Under the pieces are notes generated by a model, which made no database searches, was not told where the DNA came from, and saw only the letters and a program-made list of their open reading frames with translations. This document shows, piece by piece, positions 62,972 to 64,000 of a stretch of 64,000 nucleotides of DNA. The stretch's first letter is position 1; the number at the start of each line of letters is the position of its first letter. Location: assembly GCF_016735115.1 (NCBI RefSeq), contig NZ_JAERQJ010000004.1, forward strand, positions 310,001 to 374,000, in the 5' to 3' direction. The translations under genes were made by a program, and so were the position numbers. This DNA comes from Aquimarina mytili. GTDB lineage: Bacteria > Bacteroidota > Bacteroidia > Flavobacteriales > Flavobacteriaceae.

Positions 62972-63439
62972 TTATTTTATTTTACCATCATGAAACCCTG
63001 CTCTTTTCCAAGTATTTTCTTCTTTAATCCAAATATTGGTAACTCTATATTCATTTTGTGTACGATTTCCATTACTGGTACTGGAAGTGCTTATTTTGGC
63101 ACTTACAATAGCCATATCATCATATAATTGCATTTCTCTTTCTTTCATCTCATAACTATGGACTACCAGATTTCCCGATTCTATTTCTTTTTTTCTTTTG
63201 GACAAATATGAAATCCAGGTATTTTTATCAATAGGTTTTGAGGTGCTATTGGTGTGCATGTAATTCTCAGTAATCATAGCTGATAGTATTTCTACATTTC
63301 CTTGTTTAAAAGCGAGATTAAATTCCTGTATTTTTTTCCAAAGGGTGTTTTCTTCAGTATGTTGTGCTACTATGCTAGTAATAGTAAAAAGTGAAACAAA
63401 AATTAAGCTAACAACTCGAATACTATTATGTTTTGTCAT
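62972..63439 (-). CDS. Exported NTF2-like/DUF4440 protein
   Basis: 155 residues from the ATG at 63437-63439, which gives a proper signal peptide (to ITSIVAQ) and leaves a 10-bp gap to the acetyltransferase gene; the longer frame (start 63502) would overlap it. The SnoaL/DUF4440 fold shows LWKKIQEFNLAFKQGNVEILSAMITENYMHTNS, AIVSAKISTSS and NIWIKEENTWKRAGFHDG. It is a small cone-shaped fold used for ligand binding or catalysis; the function is unknown. Confidence 0.82.
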   Translation of the reverse strand: MTKHNSIRVVSLIFVSLFTITSIVAQHTEENTLWKKIQEFNLAFKQGNVEILSAMITENYMHTNSTSKPIDKNTWISYLSKRKKEIESGNLVVHSYEMKEREMQLYDDMAIVSAKISTSSTSNGNRTQNEYRVTNIWIKEENTWKRAGFHDGKIK

Positions 63440-63449
63440 GATTTTATTT

Positions 63450-63986
63450 TTAGGTGTTGCAATGTTGTCTCTTGTGTATAGTAAATATGATATTGTCTTC
63501 ATTATCAGTATCTATTCTTTCGTGTATATGATCAAAATGGAATTTCTGTAAAAGACGTTTAGAGGGTTCATTGTTTTTATGAGTATAGGCCTCAATCCGT
63601 TCTAGTGCTAATTTGCCAAAACCATAATCTAGAATGCTTTGTATGGCTTCGCTCATGATACCATTTCCTTGATGTTTTGGGTGTAAATCATATCCAATTT
63701 CTGCGATTTTTCGATCTTCAGAGAAGTTCCATAAACAAATAGTACCAATTAACACTGGATTATCTTTTATAGTAATTCCCCAAAATATCCAGTCACCTTT
63801 ATGCACCCCATTCTTGATTTTAGTAATAAAATGTATAGCGTCTTCTAGGGTATCTGTCTTAGGTCGCTTAACAAATTGATTAACTGTTTGATCAGATCTC
63901 AAGAAGCGAATTGCCTCACTATCTGTTTCTTCTAAAGATCTTAATGTTAATCTTTTTGTTTCTATTACAGGTGAACTAATAAGCAT
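63450..63986 (-). CDS. GNAT family N-acetyltransferase (RimJ/RimL-like)
   Basis: 178 residues. The start IETKRLTLRSLEETDSEAIRFL and the acetyl-CoA site AEIGYDLHPKHQGNGIMSEAIQSILDYGF are typical of RimJ/RimL-type N-acetyltransferases; the end block EAYTHKNNEPSKRLLQKFHFDHI fits too. It may modify ribosomal or other amines. It precedes the NTF2-like gene by 10 bp in the same direction. The start codon lies 14 bp from the right edge of the window. Confidence 0.88.
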   Translation of the reverse strand: MLISSPVIETKRLTLRSLEETDSEAIRFLRSDQTVNQFVKRPKTDTLEDAIHFITKIKNGVHKGDWIFWGITIKDNPVLIGTICLWNFSEDRKIAEIGYDLHPKHQGNGIMSEAIQSILDYGFGKLALERIEAYTHKNNEPSKRLLQKFHFDHIHERIDTDNEDNIIFTIHKRQHCNT

Positions 63987-64000
63987 TGTTGTATTTTTCT

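Noticed and set aside
63440..63502. Longer N-terminus for the NTF2-like protein
   Set aside because: It overlaps the acetyltransferase gene by 53 bp and hides a good signal peptide.
1..64000. tRNA, rRNA or insertion sequence
   Set aside because: No cloverleaf-like block, rRNA sequence or transposase motif was recognised; a covariance-model scan would be needed to exclude a small RNA gene.

Overview
The window is low-GC DNA from a Bacteroidota bacterium, most likely a marine Flavobacteriia member (Aquimarina-like; genus is inference). Supporting signs: C-terminal type IX secretion (T9SS) sorting domains of both type A and type B, a CarboxypepD_reg/TonB-dependent receptor, DUF2490, DUF2141, 2TM-domain proteins, a LETM1-related biofilm protein, many SPII-like lipobox signals, and promoter -7 boxes resembling the Bacteroidota TAnnTTTG consensus rather than TATAAT. 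No tRNA, rRNA, insertion sequence, prophage or CRISPR array was seen.

Layout: 1-6.1 kb holds a divergent SpoIIM-like/RDD membrane pair, a cyclophilin whose start overlaps that of a divergent CoA-type Nudix hydrolase, a PlsC acyltransferase and a T9SS type-B surface protein. 6.1-12.4 kb is a minus-strand block: TonB receptor, DUF2141 protein, TPR protein, then a LytS-type histidine kinase fused to a 2TM domain, two free 2TM proteins and the LytTR response regulator. 12.6-12.8 kb is a noncoding array of nine exactly 21-bp units with phased A-tracts. 12.8-18 kb has NDH-2, an ECF sigma factor with a membrane partner, a LETM1-like protein, Cu/Zn superoxide dismutase and a YdeI-like protein. 18.3-24.4 kb encodes two large T9SS cargo proteins (M36 protease; phosphatase with a chitin-binding-like module). 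24.4-31.5 kb is mixed metabolism and regulation (PhzF, SigZ, LysE, hydrolase-OsmC fusion, AraC regulator) with a 118-bp palindromic element.

31.5-43.3 kb has an MBL/BNR-propeller/DUF2490/isochorismatase operon, a serine hydrolase/M28 peptidase pair and a VWA-AAA+ pair. 43.4-50.3 kb is the most distinctive part: three tandem paralogous sensor kinases with a lipoprotein-type N-terminus and a periplasmic solute-binding domain. They have diverged in catalytic parts: one is complete, one lacks the receiver, and one has Gln in place of the phospho-accepting His. 50.4-60.3 kb holds pirin, DUF3291, an S10 carboxypeptidase, two exported amidohydrolases, YdeI and an esterase-TPR protein. 60.5-64 kb contains small hypothetical genes, a short gene remnant, two GNAT acetyltransferases, a superinfection-immunity/SHOCT-like membrane protein and an NTF2-like protein.

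Taken together the region looks chromosomal, with exported proteolysis and peptide or amide processing (M36, M28, S10, amidohydrolases) and several sensory systems. The best candidates for undescribed biology are the kinase trio, the 21-bp phased array, and a 19-bp motif repeated at matching distances upstream of two export-related transcription units.
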